In this document: positions 17,936 through 25,828 of the stretch, one piece after another
Numbering within the stretch: the first letter of the stretch is position 1
How the letters are laid out: every line of letters begins with the position of its first letter
Assembly (NCBI RefSeq): GCF_001513675.1
Contig: NZ_CP013859.1
Coordinates: 497,081-561,080 of the forward strand
Origin: Microbacterium sp. XT11
Lineage (GTDB): Bacteria; Actinomycetota; Actinomycetes; Actinomycetales; Microbacteriaceae
Direction: 5' to 3'
DNA: 64,000 nt
The notes under the pieces: generated by a model
The model's input: only the letters and a program-made list of their open reading frames with translations
What the model was told of the DNA's origin: nothing
The model's database searches: none
Program-made: the position numbers and the translations under genes

Positions 17936-19659
17936 GCGTCCACCCCCAGCTGCGACTCGACGATCTCGCGATAGGTCTCGCTGGTCTCGAGCAGCTCCTC
18001 GTGGGTGCCCACTCCGACCATGGTTCCTCCTTCAAGGACGACGATGCGATCGGCATCCGTGATCGTGGACACGCGCTGTGCCACGACGATCTTGGTGACG
18101 TGCGGAAGCTCCCGCCACAGCGCCTGTCGCAGGCGTGCGTCGGTGGTGAGGTCGAGCGCGGAGAACGAGTCGTCGAACACGAGGATCTGCGGCTGGTGCA
18201 CGATGGCCCGCGCGATGGCCAGACGCTGACGCTGGCCGCCGGAGACGTTCGTGCCGCCCTGCGCGATCCGCGACTCGAGCTTGTCGGGCATCTCCTCGAC
18301 GAAGTCACGGCCCTGAGCGATCTCCAGCGCGCGCCAGAGCTCGTCGTCCGTTGCGTCTTCCCGGCCGTAGCGGAGGTTGGACGCGACGGTGCCGGTGAAG
18401 AGGAACGGTCGCTGCGGCACGAGTCCGATGCCCTTCCACAGCGCTTCGACATCGGCCTCGCGCACGTCGGTGCCGCCGACGTACACCGCTCCGCCCGACA
18501 CGTCGAACAGTCGTGGAATGAGCGAGACCAGCGTGGTCTTGCCCGCGCCGGTCGATCCGACGATGGCGACGGTCTCACCGGGGCGGGCCGCGAAGCTGAT
18601 GCCCGAGAGCACAGGCGACTCGGCGCCGGGGTAGGTGAACTCGACGTCGTCGAAGGCGACGGCTCCCGGCTCCGGGAACTCGGTGACGCCGTTGGCGGGG
18701 CGCTCCATGCTCGACGTCGCGTCGAGCACCTCGCCGACGCGCTCGGCCGACACCGCAGCGCGCGGGATCATCATCGCCATGAAGCTCGACATGATGACGC
18801 CCATCATGATCTGGCCGATGTACTGCATGAAGGCGAACAGCGTGCCGACCTCGACCGCCCCGGTGTTGACCTCGATGCCGCCGAACCAGATCACGCCGAC
18901 CACGGTGACGTTGAGGATCAGCATGAACAGCGGGAACAGCAGCACGAACAGCGACCCGACGTTGCGGCCGACCACCATGATGTCGGTGTTGGCCTCGCGG
19001 AACCGCTCCTCCTCGATGCGTTCGCGCACGAAGGCGCGCACCACGCGGACGCCGGTGAGCTGTTCGCGCATGACGCGGTTCACGGCGTCGAGCTTGCTCT
19101 GGTACTTGCGGAACAGCGGGACCATGCGGCCGATGATGATGCCGGCGACGATGAGCAGCACGGGCACAGAGACGGCGATGAGCCAGCTCAGGCCGACGTT
19201 CGTCTGCACGGCCATGATGATGCCGCCGATGGCGAGCAGGGGCGCCGTCACGAACATCGTCGCGCCCATCATGGCGAGCATCTGCACCTGCTGCACGTCG
19301 TTCGTGTTGCGGGTGATGAGCGACCCGGCGCCGAACTGCGAGACCTCGCGCTCGGAGAATCCGCTCACCTTCGCGAACACGTCGGATCGGATGTCACGGC
19401 CCGCGCTCATGGCTGCACGCGCGGCGAAGTACGTCGCGATGATCGACGCGACGATCTGACCGAGCGACACCGTGAGCATGAACAGGCCGGTGCGCCAGAT
19501 GTAGCCGGTATCGGCCTGGGCCACGCCCTTGTCGATGATGTCGGCGTTCAGGCGGGGAAGGTAGAGGGTGGCGAGGGCGCTGGCGAATTGGAACACCAGC
19601 ACTCCGAGCAGCAGCCACCGATATCTGGACAGGTAGCGGACGAGGATCTTTCCCAGCAC
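17932..19659 (-). CDS. Heterodimeric ABC exporter subunit with degenerate ATP site
   Basis: A 575-residue fused permease-ATPase from GTG 19659. Helix 1 begins at once (LVRYLSRYRWLLLGVLVFQFASALATLYLP). Walker A is GSTGAGKTT, signature VSGGQRQ, but Walker B reads ILVFDDSFSALD, Asp replacing the catalytic Glu, as expected for the non-hydrolysing half of a heterodimer. GTG 19659 is preferred because AAGGAAAG lies eight bases upstream; an in-frame TTG at 19722 would fall inside a leader hairpin and has no site. It is the first gene of the exporter pair. Confidence 0.92.
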   Translation of the reverse strand: MLGKILVRYLSRYRWLLLGVLVFQFASALATLYLPRLNADIIDKGVAQADTGYIWRTGLFMLTVSLGQIVASIIATYFAARAAMSAGRDIRSDVFAKVSGFSEREVSQFGAGSLITRNTNDVQQVQMLAMMGATMFVTAPLLAIGGIIMAVQTNVGLSWLIAVSVPVLLIVAGIIIGRMVPLFRKYQSKLDAVNRVMREQLTGVRVVRAFVRERIEEERFREANTDIMVVGRNVGSLFVLLFPLFMLILNVTVVGVIWFGGIEVNTGAVEVGTLFAFMQYIGQIMMGVIMSSFMAMMIPRAAVSAERVGEVLDATSSMERPANGVTEFPEPGAVAFDDVEFTYPGAESPVLSGISFAARPGETVAIVGSTGAGKTTLVSLIPRLFDVSGGAVYVGGTDVREADVEALWKGIGLVPQRPFLFTGTVASNLRYGREDATDDELWRALEIAQGRDFVEEMPDKLESRIAQGGTNVSGGQRQRLAIARAIVHQPQILVFDDSFSALDLTTDARLRQALWRELPHVTKIVVAQRVSTITDADRIVVLEGGTMVGVGTHEELLETSETYREIVESQLGVDA

Positions 19660-19684
19660 AGGCGGACTTTCCTTGAGGGGTCGA

Positions 19685-19730
19685 GCAGCCGATTTCCCCG
19701 CGGGTGGATGACCCGCCGACAATCGGCCGC
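19685..19730 (-). promoter_or_regulatory. Leader hairpin immediately upstream of the ABC exporter
   Basis: On the minus-strand RNA, GCGGCCGAUU pairs with AAUCGGCUGC (10 bp, one G-U), enclosing a second stem GCGGGU/ACCCGC-like of six pairs with a five-base loop. The structure ends about ten bases before the AAGGAAAG ribosome site of the first exporter gene, where it could act as an attenuator or a translational switch. Confidence 0.5.
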
Positions 19731-19781
19731 ATCACAGAGTGCCATGTGCCACAGACATTCGCATCCCCCTTACGGTGGGCC

Positions 19782-19796
19782 TTCGCTGACAGCGAA
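19782..19796. promoter_or_regulatory. Palindrome upstream of the ABC exporter, possible operator
   Basis: TTCGCTGACAGCGAA: perfect 6-bp arms around three bases, about 120 bases ahead of the exporter's start and 58 bases beyond the end of the upstream gene. Size and symmetry suit a TetR- or MarR-type repressor; no regulator gene is adjacent. Confidence 0.4.
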
Positions 19797-19854
19797 CCTT
19801 TCCCGCTCCGGCCTGCGGTTTCTGCACCGAGGCGAAGAACGCGCCCCGTCGGGA

Positions 19855-20925
19855 TCAGAACAGCGCGCGTTCCGGCACGTAGGCGCGGGCGTCCGCCCCG
19901 GCATCCGGTGCCAGGTCGTCGATCGTGGGCGGATCCCAGCGCGGCGAACGGTCCTTGTCCACCACCTGAGCCCTGATCCCCTCCACGAGATCCGGATGCC
20001 GGTGCACGAACCACAGCACCCTCCGGTACTCCCCCTCGAGAGCGGCGCGCAGCCCCGACATCTCTCTCGCCTCCCGGACCGCGTCGAGCGTCACCGCCAG
20101 TCCGGTCGGAGCGAGGCTCTCGAGCAGGTCCGCCGTGTCCGCGGCGTCCGTCTCTCCTGAGGCTCGCAACCGCGCGATGATCTCGCGCACGTCGGGAGCC
20201 GAGAAGGCCTCGTCGATCCATGCCCGTGACGCAGGCAGGTGCGACGGATCGGGGGTCTCGTCGAAGAGCAGCACGATCTCACTCGGCCCCGTGGGGTCCG
20301 CCCGGTGCGCCAGCGCGTCGCGCAGCGCGTCGAGTCGTTCCGACGGGACGAAGTGGTCGGCGAAGCCGAGATACAGGGCGTCCGCCGCGTTCATGGTGCG
20401 TCCGGTGAGGCCGAAGTACTCGCCGAACCTCCCCGGAGCACGTCCGAGCAGCCAGGTGCCGCCGACGTCGGGGGTGAAGCCGATGCGCGTCTCGGGCATC
20501 GCGAGCGTCGAGCGCTCGGTGACGACGCGGATCGCCGCATGCCCGGCGAGGCCGATCCCGCCGCCCATGGTGATGCCGTCGGCGATGGCGACCACGGGCT
20601 TCGGATACTCGGCGATCATGGCGTCGAGCGCGTACTCCGCCCGGAAGAAATCGATCGTCTCGTCGGTGCGCCCCGCCACGATCTGCGAGTGCAGGGCGCG
20701 GATGTCTCCACCCGCGCACATGCCCCGCTCCCCCGCGCCGTCGATCATCACGATCTGCACGTCGGTGTCGTGACGCCACGCGTCGAGCGCCGCCGTGAGG
20801 AGGGAGATCATGTCCTGATCGAGCGCGTTGATGGCCCGCGGCCGGTTAAGGGTGAGTCTGCCGAGAGCCCCTTCGGTGCGGACGAGGACCTTGGGGGCGT
20901 CTGTGGAATCGGTCACGAGTGTCAC
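19855..20925 (-). CDS. 3-hydroxyisobutyryl-CoA hydrolase / enoyl-CoA hydratase family protein
   Basis: A 356-residue crotonase-fold enzyme. The length (longer than about 260-residue hydratases), RGMCAGGDIRALH (oxyanion hole), GITMGGGIGLAGHA and MPETRIGFTPDVGGTWLLGRAPG are the signature of the HIBCH group, which hydrolyses 3-hydroxyisobutyryl-CoA in valine breakdown. The Glu and Asp of PETRIGFTPDVGG are the usual catalytic pair. The start is GTG 20925, divergent from the ABC ATPase gene. No other valine-pathway gene is nearby. Confidence 0.9.
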   Translation of the reverse strand: MTLVTDSTDAPKVLVRTEGALGRLTLNRPRAINALDQDMISLLTAALDAWRHDTDVQIVMIDGAGERGMCAGGDIRALHSQIVAGRTDETIDFFRAEYALDAMIAEYPKPVVAIADGITMGGGIGLAGHAAIRVVTERSTLAMPETRIGFTPDVGGTWLLGRAPGRFGEYFGLTGRTMNAADALYLGFADHFVPSERLDALRDALAHRADPTGPSEIVLLFDETPDPSHLPASRAWIDEAFSAPDVREIIARLRASGETDAADTADLLESLAPTGLAVTLDAVREAREMSGLRAALEGEYRRVLWFVHRHPDLVEGIRAQVVDKDRSPRWDPPTIDDLAPDAGADARAYVPERALF

Positions 20926-21026
20926 GTTACTCCGTTGCCCGCGGCTCCTCTCGAGCGGGAAATACGCGATCGGGGCGCTTTTCCGGCAGGATAGATGGAA
21001 CTGCCCACTGCAACGAGAGGTCGCGG

Positions 21027-23414
21027 ATGCCCGACGGACAGGTGCTCGAGTTCACGCACGTCACGAAGCGCTTCAACGATGTGACGGCGGTCTCCGACTT
21101 CTCCGCACGTGTCGAACCCGGCGTGGTGACCGCGTTCCTCGGTCCGAACGGCGCAGGAAAGACCACGACGCTGCGCATCCTGCTCGGCCAGGTGCGCCCC
21201 ACGAGCGGTACGGCGACCATCGGCGGCGTCGCGTACGCCGACCTCCGCACGCCGCTGCGCACGATCGGCGCCGTGCTGGAGGAGACGGTCTACCGGCCGC
21301 GGCGGACCGCCGGCAGACAGCTCACGATCGCGGCGAAGGCGAACGGCATCCCGCTCTCGCGCGTCGACGAGGTCCTTCGCCTGGTCGGCCTCGAGGGCGA
21401 GGGCGAAGGGCGTATCGGCAGCTTCTCGCTCGGCATGCGTCAGCGCCTGAGCGTCGCGCACGCTCTGCTCGGCGACCCGGGCACTCTCGTGTTCGACGAG
21501 CCCGCGAACGGACTGGACCCCGAGGGCATCCGCTGGATGCGCCTGCTCATGCGCCGCCTCGCCGACGAGGGCCGCACGGTCGTGGTGTCGTCGCACGTGC
21601 TGAGCGAGGTCGAGCAGGTGGCCGATCACGTGCTCGTGCTCTCCAAGGGGCAGCTCATGCTGTCGAGCGGGATCGAGAAGCTCGCGGACCCGTCGGCCGG
21701 CTCGGTGGTCGTCGACGCGGTCGACCGCGACGGGCTGCGCGCCGCTCTCGCCCAGGCCGGCCTGGAGTTCGAGGTGCTGCGGTCGGGCCTCACCGTACGG
21801 GGGACGGATGCACGCACTGTCGGCGCCGCTGCCGCCTCGGCCGGCGTGGCCCTGAGCACGCTCGTGCAGCGGGGCCCGACGCTTGAAGACGTGTTCATCG
21901 AGCTCGTCCGAGGCAGTGGACTCGGAGCCAAGGCGGAGGCGGCCGCGACCCAGCTGCTGCACCCCGGCGCCGGCGAGGCGCCGGCGGACTCCGGCACCGG
22001 GGATTCCGGTGTGGCGGATGCCGAGGCTTCGGATGCCGAGGCTTCGGGTATCGATGCGGAGGGTGCCGGGGTGGCGGATGCCGGGGTGGCGGATGCCGGG
22101 GTGGAGAGTGCCGGTGCAGCCGGCGACGCAGGCGCCACCGAACTGCCGGACGCCGCAGAGCCGCTGCCCCTCGATGCCGAGAGCGTCCCGAGCGATCCGG
22201 TGGCCGCCGCGACCCTGACGGCCGGCGCCGGCGCCGCGATGGACGCCCAGCCTCACATCGATGACGCGCCCGCGGAGGACGCGGTCGCGCCCGCCGAAGA
22301 CGCGGTTGCGCCCGCCGAGGCCCCGGTCGCGGCATCCTCCGAGGACACTGTCGCCGCGTCCGCCGACGCCCCCGTCGCGGACGAGAGCGCTCCCGCCGGT
22401 CCTTCCTTCGACGACATCCTGTTCGGCACCGGGGAAGCCGCCGAGCAAAGCGACGGCGACGCGCTCTTCGACGGACCGCGCCACGCGACGACCGACGACG
22501 CGGCATCCGAGCCTGCCTCGTCCGCCCCCGCCCTGTCGTTCGCCACAACACCGTCGTTCGCGGCAGCCCCGTCGTTCGCGAGCGGGTTCCCCGCGGCCGA
22601 GAACGCCGAGAACGACGCCGAAGCCGGGAACGAAGCCGAAACCGAGGGAACCGTCGACGCACGCCCGCAGAACGGCGACGCTCCCGCCGCGCAGAACGGC
22701 CCCGTCGAACCAGCCGCGGACACCGCCGAACACGCCGGTATCGAGGTGTTCGACGCGCTCGCCTCGTCCGGGGACGACGAGACTGATGCGCACGAGCACG
22801 ACACTCTCTTTGACGAGCGCACTGCCTCGGGCGGCGGCGAGCACGGTGACTCCGGCGACGGCGAGCAGGGTGAAGATTCAGGCCTCGACGCGGCTCCCGC
22901 CTCGGACGACCGCACGGATGGCGACGACGATCCCCGGGTCGCCGCCGTCTCCTCGATGCTCGCAGCCGCCGCGCGGGCCTACTACGAGGACGAGCCGCGG
23001 CCGTACCCGTTGAGCGACGCCGTCTCGCAGGTCTCCGACGGTGGCGCGCCGCAGGAGTCCGCAGTCGCCGACGCCGGCCCCGAGTCGACGGACCATGCGG
23101 CGTCGGAAGAGAGCACGTCCGCAGATGGCGAGTCCGACGCCTCGGGCGAACAGCACGAGTCCGGCGACACCCAGGCCGGCCACGAGAGCGCCGAGGACGA
23201 AGCACACTCGACAGTCGGCGAGCACACGCCTGGTGCCGAGCACACGCCTGATGCCGGGCACCAGGGCGACGCCGAACACCAGGGCGACGCCGAACACCAG
23301 GGCGACGCCGAACACCAGGGCGACGCCGAACACCAGGGCGACGCCGAACATCAGGGCGACGCCGAGCACATGCCTGATGCCGGGCACCAGGGCGACCAGC
23401 ATCCGCACTGGTGA
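21027..23414 (+). CDS. ABC ATPase with a 480-residue acidic, repeat-rich tail
   Basis: A 795-residue protein. Residues 1-310 are an ordinary drug/lantibiotic-type ATPase: GPNGAGKTT near residue 38, FSLGMRQRLS signature, LVFDEPANGLDP Walker B, VVSSHVLSEVEQ switch. The rest is low complexity: Ala/Asp/Glu repeats (VADAG, AEDAVAP), then a C-terminal HQGDAE array ending HQGDQHPHW. No permease gene is adjacent. The start ATG 21027 has GAGAGG five bases before it; upstream codons in frame were rejected. The tail is probably disordered and may bind divalent metal through its many His and acidic residues (inference). Confidence 0.88.
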   Translation: MPDGQVLEFTHVTKRFNDVTAVSDFSARVEPGVVTAFLGPNGAGKTTTLRILLGQVRPTSGTATIGGVAYADLRTPLRTIGAVLEETVYRPRRTAGRQLTIAAKANGIPLSRVDEVLRLVGLEGEGEGRIGSFSLGMRQRLSVAHALLGDPGTLVFDEPANGLDPEGIRWMRLLMRRLADEGRTVVVSSHVLSEVEQVADHVLVLSKGQLMLSSGIEKLADPSAGSVVVDAVDRDGLRAALAQAGLEFEVLRSGLTVRGTDARTVGAAAASAGVALSTLVQRGPTLEDVFIELVRGSGLGAKAEAAATQLLHPGAGEAPADSGTGDSGVADAEASDAEASGIDAEGAGVADAGVADAGVESAGAAGDAGATELPDAAEPLPLDAESVPSDPVAAATLTAGAGAAMDAQPHIDDAPAEDAVAPAEDAVAPAEAPVAASSEDTVAASADAPVADESAPAGPSFDDILFGTGEAAEQSDGDALFDGPRHATTDDAASEPASSAPALSFATTPSFAAAPSFASGFPAAENAENDAEAGNEAETEGTVDARPQNGDAPAAQNGPVEPAADTAEHAGIEVFDALASSGDDETDAHEHDTLFDERTASGGGEHGDSGDGEQGEDSGLDAAPASDDRTDGDDDPRVAAVSSMLAAAARAYYEDEPRPYPLSDAVSQVSDGGAPQESAVADAGPESTDHAASEESTSADGESDASGEQHESGDTQAGHESAEDEAHSTVGEHTPGAEHTPDAGHQGDAEHQGDAEHQGDAEHQGDAEHQGDAEHQGDAEHMPDAGHQGDQHPHW
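23259..23402 (+). repeat. 18-bp tandem repeats coding for HQGDAE
   Basis: Six near-identical 18-bp units (CACCAGGGCGACGCCGAA) at 23259-23366, then one diverged unit and one partial unit. All are in frame and differ by few bases, so copy number changes by slippage would keep the frame open. Confidence 0.95.
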
Positions 23415-23435
23415 CCGCGCGTCACACGACCGTTT

Positions 23436-23469
23436 CGAACCCCTCTGTGCGCCGCCACGGAGGGGTTCG
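23436..23469. terminator. Bidirectional hairpin terminator
   Basis: CGAACCCCTC (23436-23445) pairs perfectly with GAGGGGTTCG (23460-23469), with a short GTG/CAC extension in the loop. It lies between converging genes and starts 21 bases after the ABC ATPase stop. Confidence 0.85.
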
Positions 23470-23487
23470 TCGTCTGCGGCAGGTGGC

Positions 23488-23937
23488 TCAGGCCGGTCGC
23501 GGACGGATGACGGGGCGCCGTTTGCCCTTGCCTGCCGGTGTCGGGCTGGTCGCGACGATCTCCTCGACATCGGCCGGTTCGCCCGACACCTCCAGGCGCA
23601 GGGCCTGGGTGAGGGCGAGCCCGTGACGCGTCGTCAGGATCAAACGCCGGTATTCACCGTCACCGTCGAGGTCGACGACCACGCTGGGCCTCCGCCGTCG
23701 GATGAGCACGAAGTCCACGCTGCCCGCAGCCTTCCACGTCCCCGCGGCGAGGACGCCGGGGATGTGCGTGCCAGGATTCGGGACGCCTCTGAGCCAGGTC
23801 CATGCGTCGTCGGTGAGCTGCACCTTGCTGATGCTCTCGCGCGGGATGCGGACGTTCTCGCGGTGGAACGTCGCGGCGCGTTCGAGTGGCGACAGCACGA
23901 CCTCCAGTTGCGTCCTGTCCAACAGCAGCGTCACCAT
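23488..23937 (-). CDS. Hypothetical protein, 149 residues
   Basis: Not recognised. The product is small and soluble, with alternating short beta-type stretches (TLLLDRTQLEVVLS, SVDFVLIRRRRPSVVVDLD, YRRLILTTRHGLALTQ) and a basic C-terminus (GKGKRRPVIRPRPA). The layout of strands resembles small PH-like or barrel folds, but that is only an impression. ATG 23937 is the first codon of the conserved-looking region. It is divergent from the DUF222/HNH gene across a 133-bp gap that is AT-richer than average. Confidence 0.7.
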   Translation of the reverse strand: MVTLLLDRTQLEVVLSPLERAATFHRENVRIPRESISKVQLTDDAWTWLRGVPNPGTHIPGVLAAGTWKAAGSVDFVLIRRRRPSVVVDLDGDGEYRRLILTTRHGLALTQALRLEVSGEPADVEEIVATSPTPAGKGKRRPVIRPRPA

Positions 23938-24044
23938 GCCACCAGTCTGCCAGCGGCATCCTCCCAGTTGTCTGGAACTTGCTCACAGGACCGCAACGAT
24001 CGTTTGTCGCATTCCATCATTCCGTCTGACACCTCCATCGAGTT

Positions 24045-24060
24045 TCGAACATATGTACTA
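24045..24060. promoter_or_regulatory. Candidate LexA (SOS) box of the DUF222/HNH gene
   Basis: TCGAACATATGTACTA matches the actinobacterial SOS consensus TCGAAC-N4-GTTCGA in 10 of 12 fixed positions. It overlaps the upstream edge of the -10 element TATACT, where LexA binding would block transcription. Confidence 0.6.
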
Positions 24061-24064
24061 TACT
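24059..24064 (+). promoter_or_regulatory. Leaderless -10 element of the DUF222/HNH gene
   Basis: TATACT, six bases before ATG 24071; no ribosome site at a normal distance. Confidence 0.65.
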
Positions 24065-24070
24065 CGAGGC

Positions 24071-25660
24071 ATGGGAACCGCTGACGACGAACTCGACCGG
24101 CGCCGAGAACTGCTCGACGCGTGGGTCGACGCGCGGCGCCAGATCGCGAAGTGGGAGGCGACGGCGGCGTCTCTCCTCTCCGATCGGCTCCGGTTGCACG
24201 AGTCGGAAGTCGAGGAGCAGGGTTTCCACCGCGACGCGATGAGGCGCTCTATGATCGCGGAGTACTCCGCCGCCGGCCACGTCCCGACGACGACCATGGA
24301 GAACGCCTTCGCCGATGCGTTCCTGCTCGACGCGCACCCGGCGGTGCGCGAGTCGTTCGCCCGGGGCACGATCACGGCAGCCCACGTCAGAGAGATCGTC
24401 CAGGCAGGTGCTGTGGTCGACCAGGCTGTCCGCGAACAGCGGGCGGATGCCGAGACGCTGACGCTCTTCGATATCGCGGCTCTCGTCGTCGCCGAAAGCG
24501 ACACCGTGGCGCGCACACGGGCGCACGCACGCCGCGTCGCGGCATCGCTGGTCGGCGAGACCGTCGTCGAGAGGCATCGGCGCGCCGCAGGCGAGCGCAG
24601 CGTCACGATCAGGTCGGTCGGCGACGGCCTTGCGCTGCTGCAGGTCGTGCTCCCGGAGCACCTGGCTTCGGCGATCTACGACCGGCTGTCACAGCTCGCG
24701 CATCATGTCATCGACACCAGGAGCTGCGCCGAGGGCGAGGGCGACGGCGAGCGTCCGGAGTCCGCAGACGCTCGCAACTGCGCGGAGCGCACAGCCGTCT
24801 TCGATGACGACCCCGAACCGATCTTCGCGCAAGACCTGTTCCCCTCTGATCCAGCCCTCGACACGTACGACGCTTTCGCCGGAGCCATCTTCGGCGAAAG
24901 CGACACCTTCACCCTCGATCCGCTGCCCGCAGGCGCCGCCCCTGCCCCGGCTCGTGCAGGCACTGCCCTTGCTGCCGTTCCCGGAGGCGCCGATTCTCCG
25001 GCCGGAGGCGCCGATTCTCCGGCCGGAGATTCTTCGGCTGCGGGGTCGACGGGGCCCGTCCGACGCCGCGACGGCGACACCCGTTCGATCGACCAGGTAC
25101 GGGCCGACCTCCTCGCCGATCTCCTCCTCGCGGCAGACCCGACGTCGGTCGCGGGCACCGGTGCTGAGAGCATCCGCGGTCGAATTCAGGTCACGATCGC
25201 AGCGACGACGCTGGCGGGCGCTGACGATCGACCGGCGGAACTCGACGGTGTAGGGCCCATCGCCCCGGAGATCGCCCGCGACCTTGCAGGTCATCACACC
25301 GGATGGGCGCGCCTCTTCCTCGACCACACCGGCATGGTCACGGCCACCGACGGATACACGCCCACGGCGGCGATGCGACGACTGCTGCGGGCACGCGACC
25401 AGCATTGCCGCTTCCCAGGATGCCGTATGCCGGTCCACCGGTGTCAGGTCGACCACAACCACGATCATGCCAAGGGCGGGCCCACACGAATCGACAACCT
25501 GAGCAGCTTCTGCGTCGGTCATCATGCACTCAAGCATCCGGACATCGACGCGAGGCACCGATGGACGGCCCGACAGCTGCCCGACGGCACGGTGGAATGG
25601 ACCAGTCCACTCGGGCGCACCTACGGTGATCCACCTCCACGCCGCGTCATGTTCGTGTAG
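24071..25660 (+). CDS. DUF222 / HNH endonuclease-like protein (13E12 repeat family)
   Basis: A 529-residue protein. The helical DUF222 region covers roughly residues 20-400, broken by an acidic Ala/Pro-rich insert with a duplicated GGADSPA block (about 290-325). The C-terminal HNH module reads CRFPGCRMPVHRCQVDHNHDHAKGGPT...NLSSFCVGHHALKH, with paired Cys ligands and the His catalytic residues. Members are abundant in actinobacteria, and several mycobacterial 13E12 genes are LexA-regulated, which fits the box found here. A role in DNA damage response or element mobility is inferred. Start ATG 24071 was chosen over 24053 because of the -10 spacing. Confidence 0.92.
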   Translation: MGTADDELDRRRELLDAWVDARRQIAKWEATAASLLSDRLRLHESEVEEQGFHRDAMRRSMIAEYSAAGHVPTTTMENAFADAFLLDAHPAVRESFARGTITAAHVREIVQAGAVVDQAVREQRADAETLTLFDIAALVVAESDTVARTRAHARRVAASLVGETVVERHRRAAGERSVTIRSVGDGLALLQVVLPEHLASAIYDRLSQLAHHVIDTRSCAEGEGDGERPESADARNCAERTAVFDDDPEPIFAQDLFPSDPALDTYDAFAGAIFGESDTFTLDPLPAGAAPAPARAGTALAAVPGGADSPAGGADSPAGDSSAAGSTGPVRRRDGDTRSIDQVRADLLADLLLAADPTSVAGTGAESIRGRIQVTIAATTLAGADDRPAELDGVGPIAPEIARDLAGHHTGWARLFLDHTGMVTATDGYTPTAAMRRLLRARDQHCRFPGCRMPVHRCQVDHNHDHAKGGPTRIDNLSSFCVGHHALKHPDIDARHRWTARQLPDGTVEWTSPLGRTYGDPPPRRVMFV

Positions 25661-25689
25661 GCATCACACTCGTCTAGGTCGTGTCAGGA

Positions 25690-25828
25690 CTGCATGTCAG
25701 AACTGCATGCCGGGCCTGCATGTCAGAACTGCATATCCGGCCTGCATTTGGCGTGCATGTCAGGCCTACATATCCGGCCTGCATATCCGGCCTGCATGTC
25801 AGGGCCGCATGTGACCTGCATGTCAGGC
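25690..25828. repeat. 13-bp direct-repeat array between the HNH gene and hemL
   Basis: About eleven copies of a 13-base unit, CTGCATGTCAGGC or CTGCATATCCGGC with variants; two copies are shortened to 11 bases. On the minus strand each GACATGCAG-type unit contains TGA, and the first copy includes the hemL stop codon (TCA at 25823). No spacers separate the units. Confidence 0.9.

Noticed and set aside
15893..17974. A 693-codon plus-strand open frame opposite the ABC exporter
   Set aside because: It is a GC-codon shadow of the minus-strand exporter gene; composition is Arg/His/Asp-rich without any motif, while the opposite frame has full ABC signatures.
19659..19722. TTG 19722 as start of the exporter subunit
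   Set aside because: It would begin inside the leader hairpin, lacks a ribosome site and adds non-conserved residues; GTG 19659 has AAGGAAAG.
19548..19745. A 65-codon leader peptide gene before the exporter
   Set aside because: It overlaps the exporter start in another frame, has no clear ribosome site, and coding signs are weak; kept only as part of the leader hypothesis.
23259..23402. CRISPR or intergenic minisatellite
   Set aside because: The repeats are in frame inside the ABC ATPase coding sequence.
25690..25828. CRISPR array
   Set aside because: Units are only 13 bases, abut without spacers and vary internally; no cas genes are near.
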